A stretch of DNA of 64,000 nucleotides from Pseudomonas campi (GCF_013200955.2 NZ_CP053697.2:2232001-2296000), one strand, 5' to 3'; positions 10,050 to 17,875 are shown, counted from the first letter of the stretch. Numbers and translations are program-made. The notes: a model not told the origin generated them from the letters alone.

Positions 10050-10451
10050 ATGAAACGCATCGCAATTATTCTATGGTCACTGCTTGCTCTTGGATGCACG
10101 CCAAAAACAGATGTTATTCCAGAAAATATTGTAGGCATCTGGGCAAGCAAAGACGCTGTGTTAAGCGGCGAACTACTAATTAAAGGTCAAGCCATATATC
10201 TTGAAGCAGATGGAACTGGTGCATTACTTTTTGGCCCGCCACCTATTGGCGTAAAGATAAAAGCATCATTCAATCCATCAACAAGCGCAATTGATTATGA
10301 AATGCTTGAGAATGGAAAAGTTGTCGGCAAGAGCGCTGTACTATTTGATGTTTCGAACAACACTATTGTTTCCGGCAAAAAACAAGACCAGATTTTATCT
10401 CGACGCTTCGAAAGCCTAACCAACAGCACAAAAAAAGCAATTGGTATTTAA
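10050..10451 (+). CDS. Cassette 6: small lipoprotein
   Basis: A 133-residue predicted lipoprotein: MKRIAIILWSLLALGC gives a lipobox ALGC with Cys16. The mature part (PENIVGIWASKDAVLSGELL, then YLEADGTGALLFG) has the layout of a small lipocalin-like or glycine-rich beta domain that reports an amount via GIW...F..DG.G, often seen in secreted hypothetical proteins. Specific function unknown. Confidence 0.68.
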   Translation: MKRIAIILWSLLALGCTPKTDVIPENIVGIWASKDAVLSGELLIKGQAIYLEADGTGALLFGPPPIGVKIKASFNPSTSAIDYEMLENGKVVGKSAVLFDVSNNTIVSGKKQDQILSRRFESLTNSTKKAIGI

Positions 10452-10471
10452 TTAGCAAAGTCGACAGCACC

Positions 10472-10543
10472 TAACTACTGGTTCAAGTCGTTCACTTCGC
10501 TCACTCGGGACCGGCTAAAGCCGGCCCCTTAACCAAACGTTAG
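10472..10543 (+). repeat. attC 6 (family A)
   Basis: 72 bp, CCGGCTAAAGCCGG stem, TTCACTTCGC variation in the left arm. Confidence 0.9.
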
Positions 10544-10551
10544 CCACCAAA

Positions 10552-11007
10552 ATGAATCTGACACTACGCACGGACGCGATCACCACAACAGCAGCAATTG
10601 CTGTTGTGGCTGCTATTACTCTAACGAAAGGTGATGTCCTTTTCATCGGACACTGGTACTACGAATCAGTTTTCCTATTAACTTTCATCCCAAGCGCTCT
10701 CATTAAGACAAAGCCCCTATTTATCTCCGGCGCAGTTCTTGCTGCTGGGCTAACCTTCGGAATCTATATCCAAGCAAACTGGGCACCATCAGCAACAAAC
10801 GACCTACTTGGTCTAGGTCATATATTTTCATTGCCCGGTGCGTTTATTGGTCTACTAATCACCGGAATCATTAGTCGATTTTCAAAGCAAAACAAACCAG
10901 TTCTCGCCTTTACTACTGGCTTCCTAGGCTTTGGTATAGGATTCTTAGCTAATCAAACGGTGTTATGCAGCACTGTCTTGGCCTGCGGTGTACTCCTTGG
11001 CACCTAA
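10552..11007 (+). CDS. Cassette 7: four-helix membrane protein
   Basis: A 151-residue hydrophobic protein with about four membrane segments (roughly 8-26, 37-55, 60-78, 91-112, and a hydrophobic C-terminus to 150). No charged pore or catalytic motif stands out and no family is recognised. ATG 10552 is 8 bp after attC 6. Confidence 0.62.
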   Translation: MNLTLRTDAITTTAAIAVVAAITLTKGDVLFIGHWYYESVFLLTFIPSALIKTKPLFISGAVLAAGLTFGIYIQANWAPSATNDLLGLGHIFSLPGAFIGLLITGIISRFSKQNKPVLAFTTGFLGFGIGFLANQTVLCSTVLACGVLLGT

Positions 11008-11011
11008 TGGC

Positions 11012-11084
11012 TAACAACTGGTTCAAGTCGTTCGCTTCGCTCACTGCGGGACCGGCTAAAGCCGGCCCCTTAACCAAACGTTAG
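11012..11084 (+). repeat. attC 7 (family A)
   Basis: 73 bp; CACTGCGGGACC carries one extra base relative to the usual CACTCGGGACC. Confidence 0.9.
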
Positions 11085-11106
11085 GCATCTACATTGAGAA
11101 AGTCTT

Positions 11107-11559
11107 ATGAATGAAATAATTTTGAAGCTTGTTGAGTTTTCTTCATGGCCCATTGTCGTTCTTATTGCTGCATACCTACTGAGAGACCCCATAAAGAAAT
11201 TAATTTCTAGATTCAATGGAATTAGGGCCGGGGATATTGAAATTCAAATGAGGCAACAGATGCATGCCCAAAGCCTAACTGAGGAGCAACTGGAAAAAAT
11301 ATCAGTACTCTCGACAGATGAAATTGATCTTTTTCTGCTTGTTTCATTCACCGAAGCCATAGGATTTAATTATACAGTTCCAATACCAAAAAACATTTTG
11401 CATGAGCGCCTATATTATTTGGAAAAATTAGGTTTACTAAAAATTTATCCACCAGAGTCTGAAGACGCCCCAATTCGCCATGATTGCACACCTGAAGGCA
11501 GGAGAGTCCGAGAGCTAATTATAAACGGAGCTTCGCAATTAGTAAGGAGTACTGTGTAA
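11107..11559 (+). CDS. Cassette 8: membrane-anchored protein with winged-helix-like C-terminus
   Basis: 150 residues: one N-terminal transmembrane helix (about 13-28), an amphipathic segment IKKLISRFNGIRAGDIEIQ, then a C-terminal region ILHERLYYLEKLGLLKI...TPEGRRVRELI. The last pattern (LEKLGLL followed by TPEGR) is typical of a winged-helix recognition region in MarR/PadR-like proteins (inference). A membrane-tethered sensor is possible but unproven. ATG 11107 follows GAGAAAGTCTT. Confidence 0.6.
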   Translation: MNEIILKLVEFSSWPIVVLIAAYLLRDPIKKLISRFNGIRAGDIEIQMRQQMHAQSLTEEQLEKISVLSTDEIDLFLLVSFTEAIGFNYTVPIPKNILHERLYYLEKLGLLKIYPPESEDAPIRHDCTPEGRRVRELIINGASQLVRSTV

Positions 11560-11564
11560 ATGCC

Positions 11565-11635
11565 TAACAAGGCGCTCAAATCACTCACTCCGTTCGCTGG
11601 GACCGGCGAAGCCGGCCCCTTAGCTTAATCGTTAG
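11565..11635 (+). repeat. attC 8 (family B)
   Basis: 71 bp, TAACAAGGCGCTC...GCTTAATCGTTAG with CCGGCGAAGCCGG stem; first family B site of the array. Confidence 0.9.
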
Positions 11636-11647
11636 GTCTTATGAGCC

Positions 11648-12055
11648 ATGAAAGAAGCAGAATACATTGAGCTCATCAAAAGCCGCTGGCCTTCACGTAA
11701 TGACAATGAACCAACACCGGAAACTATTACGCTGTGTGATAAGGCGATTGCCGAATATCCCAACAGTTATCGCCTCTGGATCATGCGTGGGGATCTAATT
11801 CAACTCTGTGACTATGAAGAAGCGCCTGCACTCACAGAGGCTGAGAGGTCATATCGGCAAGCAATAGCAGCTAACACTTCATGTTCTGAGGCGTATCTAG
11901 AACTAGGCCACTTTCTCGATGCCGTCATGGCAAACCCTAGAAAATCCAAGCAATTTTTTCGCAAAGCGTGGCTATTGCATCGAAGCCAAGACCTAACAAA
12001 TGGTTCAAAGTCGTTCGCTTCGCTCACTCGGGACCGGCTAAAGCCGGCCCCTTAA
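11648..12055 (+). CDS. Cassette 9: TPR-like protein with attC-encoded C-terminus
   Basis: 135 residues. The segment from about 30 to 115 reads as two tetratricopeptide-like repeats: ITLCDKAIAEYPNSYRLWI and AERSYRQAIAANTSCSEAYL, followed by AVMANPRKSKQFFRKAW. It is therefore probably an alpha-solenoid protein-protein adaptor. The reading frame does not stop at attC 9: the last ~20 residues (LTNGSKSFASLTRDRLKPAP) are translated attC sequence. An extra A in the attC (GGTTCAAAG) sets this frame. Confidence 0.65.
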   Translation: MKEAEYIELIKSRWPSRNDNEPTPETITLCDKAIAEYPNSYRLWIMRGDLIQLCDYEEAPALTEAERSYRQAIAANTSCSEAYLELGHFLDAVMANPRKSKQFFRKAWLLHRSQDLTNGSKSFASLTRDRLKPAP

Positions 12056-12066
12056 CCAAACGTTAG
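11994..12066 (+). repeat. attC 9 (family A)
   Basis: 73 bp with one extra A in GGTTCAAAGTCG; lies largely inside the cassette 9 reading frame. Confidence 0.88.
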
Positions 12067-12075
12067 GTACCGCAA

Positions 12076-12408
12076 ATGGCCAAGGAGTGGTATTCAGTCA
12101 AAGGGCTTTTCCGCTGGTATATGAAAGCGGGTGGTGCCACAGACCGCATAGAAGAAAGAGTGGTGCTCTTTGAAGCCGAGAGCTTCGAGCACGCATTAGA
12201 TCTTGCGGAGCTAGAGGCAGCTCAATACTGTGCAAACGACGAGCAGGCCAATTACTGCATAGAGCCTACCGGTTGGTGGCACGCATATTGGCTTGGCGCT
12301 ACTCCGGCCAGTGGCATTGAGGTCTTCTCTCGTAGCGCACGAACAGAGCTCAGTAGCCAAGCGTTCATTCGCCGCTATTACCCAAAATCGCACAATGCTG
12401 GTACCTAA
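12076..12408 (+). CDS. Cassette 10: DUF4288 family protein
   Basis: A 110-residue soluble protein with the DUF4288 layout: WYSVKGLFRWYMKAG at the start, then EERVVLFEAESFEHALDLAE and a C-terminal GIEVFSRSA. Function of the family is unknown. It is a distant relative of the product of cassettes 28 and 36. The stop TAA is from attC 10. Confidence 0.72.
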   Translation: MAKEWYSVKGLFRWYMKAGGATDRIEERVVLFEAESFEHALDLAELEAAQYCANDEQANYCIEPTGWWHAYWLGATPASGIEVFSRSARTELSSQAFIRRYYPKSHNAGT

Positions 12409-12476
12409 CAATGCGCTCAAAGCGCTCACTCCGTTCGCTGGGACCGGCGAAGCCGGCCCCTTAGCTTAATCGTTAT
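12406..12476 (+). repeat. attC 10 (family B), ends GTTAT
   Basis: 71 bp, CGAAG stem. TAA is the stop of cassette 10; the final GTTATG contains a possible ATG for cassette 11. Confidence 0.9.
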
Positions 12477-12495
12477 GCCCGGAGCAAAAAAATCC

Positions 12496-12873
12496 ATGCT
12501 GATATGGAAAATAATATTCTGGATATCCACATCGCTCATAATATTTGCAGTCTTAACGCTTCCTTTTGCCTACATCCGACCTGACGCCATTGATATCATT
12601 GCATTAGCAATCCAGATATTCGGACAATTCTGCCTGTACGGCTACGCGTATCAAAAAGCAGTAGGGACTAAAAGAATATCAATTGCAGCTTTCCTGTTAA
12701 ATCTAGCCCTCGGTATCTACAGCCTAACTGAGGCAGCGCCGCTGCTCCTTGATGCTAACGACACTTTGGGAATAGCTGCTTACGCTTTAGCCGCAAGTAT
12801 CATCGCTATAATATTAATCCCACTCTATTTCTATTCTTTCAAATCCGAGCACATATGGAAGCGCGCAGCATAA
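12496..12873 (+). CDS. Cassette 11: four-helix membrane protein
   Basis: About 125 residues, very hydrophobic, with four predicted membrane helices (roughly 4-24, 30-52, 58-75, 93-115 from this start). No family recognised. ATG 12496 was chosen because GGAG lies 11 bp upstream; the alternative ATG at 12475 is formed by the attC itself (GTTATG) and has no ribosome-binding site but would add seven residues (MPGAKKS). Stop TAA from attC 11. Confidence 0.6.
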   Translation: MLIWKIIFWISTSLIIFAVLTLPFAYIRPDAIDIIALAIQIFGQFCLYGYAYQKAVGTKRISIAAFLLNLALGIYSLTEAAPLLLDANDTLGIAAYALAASIIAIILIPLYFYSFKSEHIWKRAA

Positions 12874-12941
12874 CAATTGGTTCAATTCGTTCGCTGCGCT
12901 CACTGGGACCGGCTAAAGCCGGCCCCTTAACCAAACGTTAG
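12871..12941 (+). repeat. attC 11 (family A)
   Basis: 71 bp, CCGGCTAAAGCCGG stem; TAA is the stop of cassette 11. Confidence 0.9.
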
Positions 12942-12948
12942 AGGCCAC

Positions 12949-13503
12949 ATGCACTTCTTGCGCCGCCTACTCATATACATAGCTTCGGCAGCACTCGTTT
13001 TGCCGGTTGGAGCAATTGCCACCTTCGACATGCTATGGCTAAAGCCGAGAATTGAAGCTACTAAAGAACTGGCAAAGAATGGCGCACCTGAAGAGAGAAA
13101 TCCTCCAGAACTAATTACAGAAATGGTTTTAGCCTCAGAGCCTAGGGGCATCAATGCTCTGGTTTCCCGCATCATAATCACCCAATCAACTCCGTACTTT
13201 GAGCCAAGAAGCATGCTTCGCTGGCATCTTGTTGGCGCTATTACACCCTACCTATTGAAGCTACACCTCTCAGAGGAAGAGCTGCTGAGCATTTACTGCT
13301 CGCGCGTATTCGTAGGAAGTCGCTCTTTTGGCCTAGCGTCAATAGCTCAGAAATTATTTAACAAAGAGTTATCCAAACTTAATAATACAGAGGCAGCAAC
13401 TGTTGCTGCATGGCCTACAGCCCCCAACCTGTTCTCCAAGAACCAGGCTGCACTAGCTAAGCATCGTGACAGAATCCTCAACCGCCTTGGAGGTGGCATC
13501 TAA
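12949..13503 (+). CDS. Cassette 12: GT51 (peptidoglycan transglycosylase)-like membrane protein lacking motif 1
   Basis: A 184-residue protein with one N-terminal membrane helix (about 5-27). From residue ~85 it resembles the second half of the class A PBP / MtgA glycosyltransferase domain: LHLSEEELLSIYCSRVFVG, then SFGLASIAQKLFNKELSKL, NNTEAATVAAWPTAPNLF and HRDRILNRL. These correspond to the family's lyxNxxyfG...ygveaAaxxYF...ltlxEaAxLAxlpxxP...R...VL.rM pattern. The first catalytic motif (ED..F..H.G) is not present, so it may be catalytically inactive or regulatory. The resemblance is my reading, not a database result. Confidence 0.6.
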   Translation: MHFLRRLLIYIASAALVLPVGAIATFDMLWLKPRIEATKELAKNGAPEERNPPELITEMVLASEPRGINALVSRIIITQSTPYFEPRSMLRWHLVGAITPYLLKLHLSEEELLSIYCSRVFVGSRSFGLASIAQKLFNKELSKLNNTEAATVAAWPTAPNLFSKNQAALAKHRDRILNRLGGGI

Positions 13504-13572
13504 CAATGCGCTCAAATCGCTCACTTCGTTCGCTGGGACCGGCTAAAGCCGGCCCCTTAGCTTAATCGTTAG
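13501..13572 (+). repeat. attC 12 (family B ends, CTAAAG hairpin)
   Basis: 72 bp; family B outer boxes combined with the family A CCGGCTAAAGCCGG stem. TAA is the stop of cassette 12. Confidence 0.9.
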
Positions 13573-13578
13573 GCGTAT

Positions 13579-14082
13579 ATGAAAAACACAATTATCTCCG
13601 CGACTCTACTCTTAGCATTAATACAGCCAGCCTTCGGCACCGAGCTAACAAAAGAAGAAAGAGAGCAGTTTGAGCAGAATTTTTGCGGCGAAGCATGGGC
13701 GCACTTCTTGCCAGACGACCAAAAATTTACAGCAGAAAATGTTGAGCTTGCTGCCTTGCAGCACATGAATCCAGATAATCGATGCGTTCAAAATATAGAG
13801 CAAAAAGAATTCGACAGAATCTATGAAGAAGTAAAAAAATCCGCCGCAAAATCCTTCAAAAATAGCAAATCATCATTTGAGGTCATGGTTAAATTTGAGC
13901 TCACAACTTCAAATCCAGCGACATTTGAAATGATGGTAAGAGATGACACTGAATCGAATAAAGTTCAGCTGTTAGCTTTTAAGTCTAACCTGGAAAAAAT
14001 CAAGAATTTCCACTCAAACCAGGGTGTCATTTACATCGTTTTCCACTACAAAATAAAACCAGCAACCAGCCAAGCCAGTTGA
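13579..14082 (+). CDS. Cassette 13: exported protein
   Basis: A 167-residue protein with a clear Sec signal peptide (MKNTIISATLLLALIQPAFG, cleavage about residue 20) and a charged, lysine-rich mature region beginning TELTKEEREQFEQNFC. Two cysteines (in NFCGEAW and NRCVQN) could form a disulfide. Probably periplasmic. No family recognised. Confidence 0.65.
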   Translation: MKNTIISATLLLALIQPAFGTELTKEEREQFEQNFCGEAWAHFLPDDQKFTAENVELAALQHMNPDNRCVQNIEQKEFDRIYEEVKKSAAKSFKNSKSSFEVMVKFELTTSNPATFEMMVRDDTESNKVQLLAFKSNLEKIKNFHSNQGVIYIVFHYKIKPATSQAS

Positions 14083-14090
14083 ACCGCGCC

Positions 14091-14162
14091 TAACAAATGG
14101 TTCAAGTCGCTCGCTTCGCTCACTCGGGACCGGCTAAAGCCGGCCCCTTAACCAAACGTTAT
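14091..14162 (+). repeat. attC 13 (family A), ends GTTAT
   Basis: 72 bp, CTAAAG stem, terminal pentamer GTTAT instead of GTTAG. Confidence 0.9.
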
Positions 14163-14170
14163 ATGCACAC

Positions 14171-14551
14171 ATGAACCAATTCATCGGCCAAAAATGCAAA
14201 GAAGCTTTCGCTAGAGAATTCTGGCTGTCTGGAGAGCTAGTTTCCAACTGCTGCTGCATTTTCCTCCGTTTCAGTAACGCCAAGATTATAAAAATTCTAT
14301 ACAACGACGAAAGTTATAGTTGGGATGCTAAAGAGAGCGATGAAGAACCTAACCGAAATAAGCCGTTAGGTGACTCAGAATTTTTCTACCCGCATAATCC
14401 AATTTCCGCCATAGATGGTGCGGAGTTAATTTTTAATGGCTACACCATAGACCTCGAAGGAAACTGGATGCTCAATTTTTCGAACGGGGTCACCCTTCAA
14501 CTTATCCATGAACCTATTGAAGAAAAAACATACTATGAGGTGCGCATATAA
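14171..14551 (+). CDS. Cassette 14: hypothetical soluble protein
   Basis: 126 residues, acidic and beta-rich in appearance (LSGELVSNCCCIFLRF, then ISAIDGAELIFNGY and GNWMLNFSNGVTLQL). Three consecutive cysteines stand out. The alternation resembles small immunity-type or adaptor proteins, but no family can be named. The stop TAA comes from attC 14. Confidence 0.6.
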   Translation: MNQFIGQKCKEAFAREFWLSGELVSNCCCIFLRFSNAKIIKILYNDESYSWDAKESDEEPNRNKPLGDSEFFYPHNPISAIDGAELIFNGYTIDLEGNWMLNFSNGVTLQLIHEPIEEKTYYEVRI

Positions 14552-14619
14552 CAATGCGCTCAAATCGCTCGTTTCACTCGCTGGGACCGGCGAAGCCGGC
14601 CCCTTAGCTTAATCGTTAG
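14549..14619 (+). repeat. attC 14 (family B)
   Basis: 71 bp, CGAAG stem, left arm GCTCGTTTCACTCGC; TAA is the stop of cassette 14. Confidence 0.9.
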
Positions 14620-15021
14620 ATGCAGCTCATGACTAATGCACAGTGGCAAGAATTTCTAAAAACCGCGCGACGCATCCTTGGGCAAGGAGCGCCCGTCTCA
14701 TGGGCAAGCAAATCTTGGTGTGCCTGGACTACGTTTCAAAGCTTGAACTCAGACATAAATTACTGGAAAAGTGGTCTTCCAGATGAGCAAGATATTCATG
14801 AGAGTTACACGGCCGACGGTGGAGTTTGGGGGCAACCGTTCCACTACGAGCAAATTGCCCACTTTATAATTCCTGCACAGTTCTATTGGGAAAAAATTGA
14901 AAACAAAGAATTTACCCATGGCCACAGACAACAAAATATAAGCAAGCTATCGGAAGAGCTAACCACACTTGGAATTCCTCACAGACTTACCGAGTTGGTT
15001 CTAGAGATAAAGCTTTACTAG
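14620..15021 (+). CDS. Cassette 15: hypothetical protein, layout like DUF6678
   Basis: 133 residues. ATG 14620 follows the attC pentamer with no gap; a second in-frame ATG at 14629 (MTNAQWQEFL) is an equally possible start. The aromatic-rich middle (SWCAWTTFQSLNSDINYW; GVWGQPFHYEQIAHFII) and the C-terminal LGIPHRLTELVLEIKLY recall the small DUF6678-like proteins found beside toxin and defence genes. This is an impression from memory and the function is unknown. Confidence 0.6.
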   Translation: MQLMTNAQWQEFLKTARRILGQGAPVSWASKSWCAWTTFQSLNSDINYWKSGLPDEQDIHESYTADGGVWGQPFHYEQIAHFIIPAQFYWEKIENKEFTHGHRQQNISKLSEELTTLGIPHRLTELVLEIKLY

Positions 15022-15035
15022 CGAGTGGCCACATC

Positions 15036-15107
15036 TAACTACTGGTTCAAGTCGTTCGCTTCGCTCACTCGGGACCGGCTAAAGCCGGCCCCTTAACCAA
15101 ACGTTAG
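15036..15107 (+). repeat. attC 15 (family A)
   Basis: 72 bp, TAACTACTGG start, CTAAAG stem. Confidence 0.9.
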
Positions 15108-15114
15108 GCTCTTT

Positions 15115-15399
15115 ATGAGTACGTACACAGTCATCTGGGAATATCGTGGTGGAACACACATAAAGCAAGTGGCTGCCCGGACTGCAGGGTCAGCACTAGT
15201 TGAATGGTCACAGGCTTTAACTTCCGGCGAAATTTCCGGTTTAGGTACAAAACGCTTAGCTAGTCTTGCTAAAGAAATAGCTGAGGGCGCAGAAGATATG
15301 TATGCCCCAGTTGCCCTTACAGGTCTAACCAATGCATGGTGTGCTGGCCTGCTATACGGCGGGCTACTAAACATAGTTAAGACCGACACCTCACCGTGA
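15115..15399 (+). CDS. Cassette 16: small hypothetical protein
   Basis: 94 residues, soluble. It starts MSTYTVIWEYRGGTHIKQVAA, a short beta hairpin followed by helices (LVEWSQALTSGEISG; RLASLAKEIAEGAEDM). No family recognised. Start 15115 lies 8 bp after attC 15. Confidence 0.58.
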   Translation: MSTYTVIWEYRGGTHIKQVAARTAGSALVEWSQALTSGEISGLGTKRLASLAKEIAEGAEDMYAPVALTGLTNAWCAGLLYGGLLNIVKTDTSP

Positions 15400-15426
15400 G
15401 AGGAGCTATAACTATGATTCGCCGCC

Positions 15427-15497
15427 TAACAACTGGTTCAAGCCACTCGCTTCGCTCGCTCGGGACCGCGTTCCGCGGCCCCTTAACCAAACGTTAA
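15427..15497 (+). repeat. attC 16 (family A, CGCGTTCCGCG hairpin), ends GTTAA
   Basis: 71 bp; the only site in the array ending GTTAA. Confidence 0.88.
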
Positions 15498-15502
15498 GCA
15501 CC

Positions 15503-16006
15503 TTGGAGAAAATTTTGGACAAATTCGAAAGGCTAAACTTTATCAACCAGATGTTGATATTGGAGAAGCTATACCCAGAAGAGGCCGAGTATTACGCAAA
15601 AAATAGAAAGGCATTAGAGCATGGCTATGAATTACATTATTCATGGCTCGTAGAAAGCATTAGCGACCCATTATCAGAAGACCAATGCAAACAGGTATTG
15701 GATGTTCTAGATATGTACAGATCTATTACATTTTCTTGGGAGCGCCTCCATGACGGCGAGGAAATCCCAAGCAAACTAAAGTTCCGAGGCTTCGACGGAA
15801 ATAACGAAACAGCCCAGATGGGCTATACACAATACTTCATCAATGATCTTGACAGATTCAGGGAGCTTACTTACGACTCAGACTACTGCGACTTCAACAG
15901 CCACTGCCCTATGCTAGGGAAATACACTCGCATGCTAGCCATATGGAAAAGCCTCGACTCTTTCGAGTTAAGCGAAGAGGAAATTGAAGCCGTGGTGGCA
16001 GCATGA
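15503..16006 (+). CDS. Cassette 17 gene 1: YfbU family protein
   Basis: 167 residues, the length of the YfbU family. Matching features: FINQMLILEKLYPEEAEYYA, ALEHGYELHYSWL, QVLDVLDMYRSI, KFRGFDGNNET, the C-terminal NSHCPMLGKYTRMLAIW and LSEEEIEAV. The family's biochemical role is unknown. The start is TTG 15503; there is no in-frame ATG before residue 17 and GAGAAAATTTTGG offers only a weak ribosome-binding site, so the start is uncertain. It overlaps the next gene by 4 bp (ATGA), so the two are co-translated within one cassette. Confidence 0.82.
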   Translation: MEKILDKFERLNFINQMLILEKLYPEEAEYYAKNRKALEHGYELHYSWLVESISDPLSEDQCKQVLDVLDMYRSITFSWERLHDGEEIPSKLKFRGFDGNNETAQMGYTQYFINDLDRFRELTYDSDYCDFNSHCPMLGKYTRMLAIWKSLDSFELSEEEIEAVVAA

Positions 16007-16500
16007 TTGATGCCATTTCAGTTATTGGATCTATAGCATCTATATTGGGTGCCATATGGGCATGGAAAGAGGCTAAAAAATCCAAAACAGCAGCACAACT
16101 AGCTCAACGCATAAAAGACCAACTAATCGGCCACAGAAAAACATCAGAACTGGCTGAATTACAGGCTCTACTTGGCACTGCACAAAAGAAATTCACTAAA
16201 TACGGCGCCTCCAATCCCAAGGCACTTGCAGGGATTGATCATCACGCAGACTCCGAGTCACTTCTCTCATTCATGCACACACTAAAGTCTTACAACGAGT
16301 ACTTTGAAGGCGAACATGAAAATGTTGCTGACAAATTTTACGATGACATAGAGAAAACTCTTCAACTTTTCAGAAAGTCCAGCTCTATAAACAATATCTC
16401 CGAACATGGAAATAGCATTTTAAACAAGCTAGCGAATTTCTCTCCAATACTCAAAAGAGAGTTCACGAGCAAGAAAGAGTCCGTAGTTACCGGCGCTTAA
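16003..16500 (+). CDS. Cassette 17 gene 2: membrane-anchored protein coupled to YfbU
   Basis: 165 residues: an N-terminal hydrophobic helix (MIDAISVIGSIASILGAIWA, about 3-20), a short basic stretch (KEAKKSKTAAQLAQRIKDQ) and a mostly helical cytoplasmic domain. The layout resembles small inner-membrane anchored partner proteins in defence or toxin modules, but no family is recognised. It is translationally coupled to the YfbU gene and its TAA is from attC 17. Confidence 0.62.
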   Translation: MIDAISVIGSIASILGAIWAWKEAKKSKTAAQLAQRIKDQLIGHRKTSELAELQALLGTAQKKFTKYGASNPKALAGIDHHADSESLLSFMHTLKSYNEYFEGEHENVADKFYDDIEKTLQLFRKSSSINNISEHGNSILNKLANFSPILKREFTSKKESVVTGA

Positions 16501-16568
16501 CAACTGGTTCAATTCGCTCGCTTCGCTCACTGGGACGGGCTAAAGCCCGCCCCTTAACCAAACGTTAG
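16498..16568 (+). repeat. attC 17 (family A, GGGCTAAAGCCC hairpin)
   Basis: 71 bp; stem bases differ from the usual CCGG but co-vary. TAA is the stop of cassette 17 gene 2. Confidence 0.9.
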
Positions 16569-16600
16569 GTACGCTATTAAAAAATGAGAGAACCACAAGA

Positions 16601-17272
16601 ATGAAAGGGAAAATTACTTCATGGAAGGATGATAAAGGCTTCGGCTTCATCAGCCCTGAAGGTAAAAGCGAACAGGTTTTTTTCCACATCTCAAGCGTAA
16701 AAAAAGCAACTCGCAAACCAGAAGTTGGTGATGTAGTTATCTTTGAAGTGGCCAAGGACTCTCAAGGTCGCCTCAAAGCAACGCATGTGCTACTTGAAGG
16801 TGTATCGCTTGCCAGCTCAGGGAATTCAAAAAGAATAGTCACAGAGCCCGTCAAGAAAGATGCGCTAGATTATTTTGCGTACTTTGCTCTAGCTATACTT
16901 TTTGCTATCTCAATAGGCCTCTTCATAAAAACAGGTGCACCAGAGTCAGCCTTGGCACCTGGTGCAATTTTTCTACTAGTTATGTTCTTTATATCAAGTA
17001 GAAAAAAGCAGCCTGCGAATAAATTGTTCTCGTGCTCAAAGTGCCGTGTAACCTCCAGTCACGACGAGAGGACAGTGCTCGCCTGGAACAGAGGCTTTGA
17101 TCGCTTATATTGCAAATCTTGTCATCTGGCATGGTTGCGCGAACAACCTAAAGAGCAACAAGAAAGCCGAGGCTCTTATACTTCATCCAAGTCAGGCTGC
17201 CTTGGTCTGTTTTTGGTTATTGCGTCCGTCCCGGTCATTTGTATCGTCGGCGCAGTCACATGGATTGTGTAA
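16601..17272 (+). CDS. Cassette 18: cold-shock domain protein with membrane helices and zinc-ribbon-like segment
   Basis: 223 residues. Residues 1-70 are a cold-shock domain: MKGKITSWKDDKGFGFISPE carries the RNP1 pattern KGFGFI, and VFFHISSV the RNP2 pattern. Then come two membrane helices (about 91-125), a CxxC...CxxC pair (FSCSKCRVTSS; YCKSCHLAWL) that could bind zinc, and a last helix near 200-220. The core gene at 61891-62589 also joins a cold-shock domain to membrane helices and shares the same N-terminal pattern. Likely an RNA-binding membrane protein. Confidence 0.75.
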   Translation: MKGKITSWKDDKGFGFISPEGKSEQVFFHISSVKKATRKPEVGDVVIFEVAKDSQGRLKATHVLLEGVSLASSGNSKRIVTEPVKKDALDYFAYFALAILFAISIGLFIKTGAPESALAPGAIFLLVMFFISSRKKQPANKLFSCSKCRVTSSHDERTVLAWNRGFDRLYCKSCHLAWLREQPKEQQESRGSYTSSKSGCLGLFLVIASVPVICIVGAVTWIV

Positions 17273-17280
17273 GCTAAACC

Positions 17281-17352
17281 TAACTACTGGTTCAAGTCGT
17301 TCGCTTCGCTCACTCGGGACCGGCTAAAGCCGGCCCCTTAACCAAACGTTAG
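17281..17352 (+). repeat. attC 18 (family A)
   Basis: 72 bp, TAACTACTGG start, CTAAAG stem. Confidence 0.9.
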
Positions 17353-17359
17353 GTCTCAC

Positions 17360-17770
17360 ATGGAAATTTCGCGGTTGCTAAGGAAGCGCCAGCTCAATGT
17401 CCAAGAGCAGAATGCAATCGCTGAGCACAAGCTGCTTTCAACGGCGAAATATTGGCAGGAGCATCCAATACCTTTAGCCCTCATAGCCTACGGCAACGAG
17501 CAAGGCATTCTCTGGAGCCAAACGATAGTTCTAGAGCTTGAGATCGATTTTCCAGGCATGCCTAGTTTAACCGGCAAAATCCTAAGCAATGCTGGACGCT
17601 TCATCGAGTTCGAGTTAGAAACAGATCACACCCATGAAGAGCTGCTTTCTATTGAGCAGTGGGAGGACGTTACAAGCTCTCAGAATTTCTCCGAACACAA
17701 CAAGGGCAAGGGTGTTGGTCATGGAGCGCTTGCAATAAAGATTCAAAATCAACTGTGTGGCGAGACCTAA
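17360..17770 (+). CDS. Cassette 19: hypothetical soluble protein
   Basis: 136 residues, acidic, without signal or membrane segment. It starts MEISRLLRKRQLNVQEQNAI; the middle alternates beta-like stretches (TIVLELEIDFPGMPSLTGKI) with an acidic helix (HTHEELLSIEQWEDV). No family recognised. The stop TAA is from attC 19. Confidence 0.58.
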   Translation: MEISRLLRKRQLNVQEQNAIAEHKLLSTAKYWQEHPIPLALIAYGNEQGILWSQTIVLELEIDFPGMPSLTGKILSNAGRFIEFELETDHTHEELLSIEQWEDVTSSQNFSEHNKGKGVGHGALAIKIQNQLCGET

Positions 17771-17838
17771 CAATGCGCTCAAAGCGCTCACTCCGTTCGC
17801 TGGGACCGCGTTCCGCGGCCCCTTAGCTTAATCGTTAG
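17768..17838 (+). repeat. attC 19 (family B ends, CGCGTTCCGCG hairpin)
   Basis: 71 bp; same hairpin as family A sites 16, 27, 30 and 43. TAA is the stop of cassette 19. Confidence 0.9.
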
Positions 17839-17875
17839 GCTCTTTCAATCTTCAGTGCGGCGCAGGTAACCAAAA

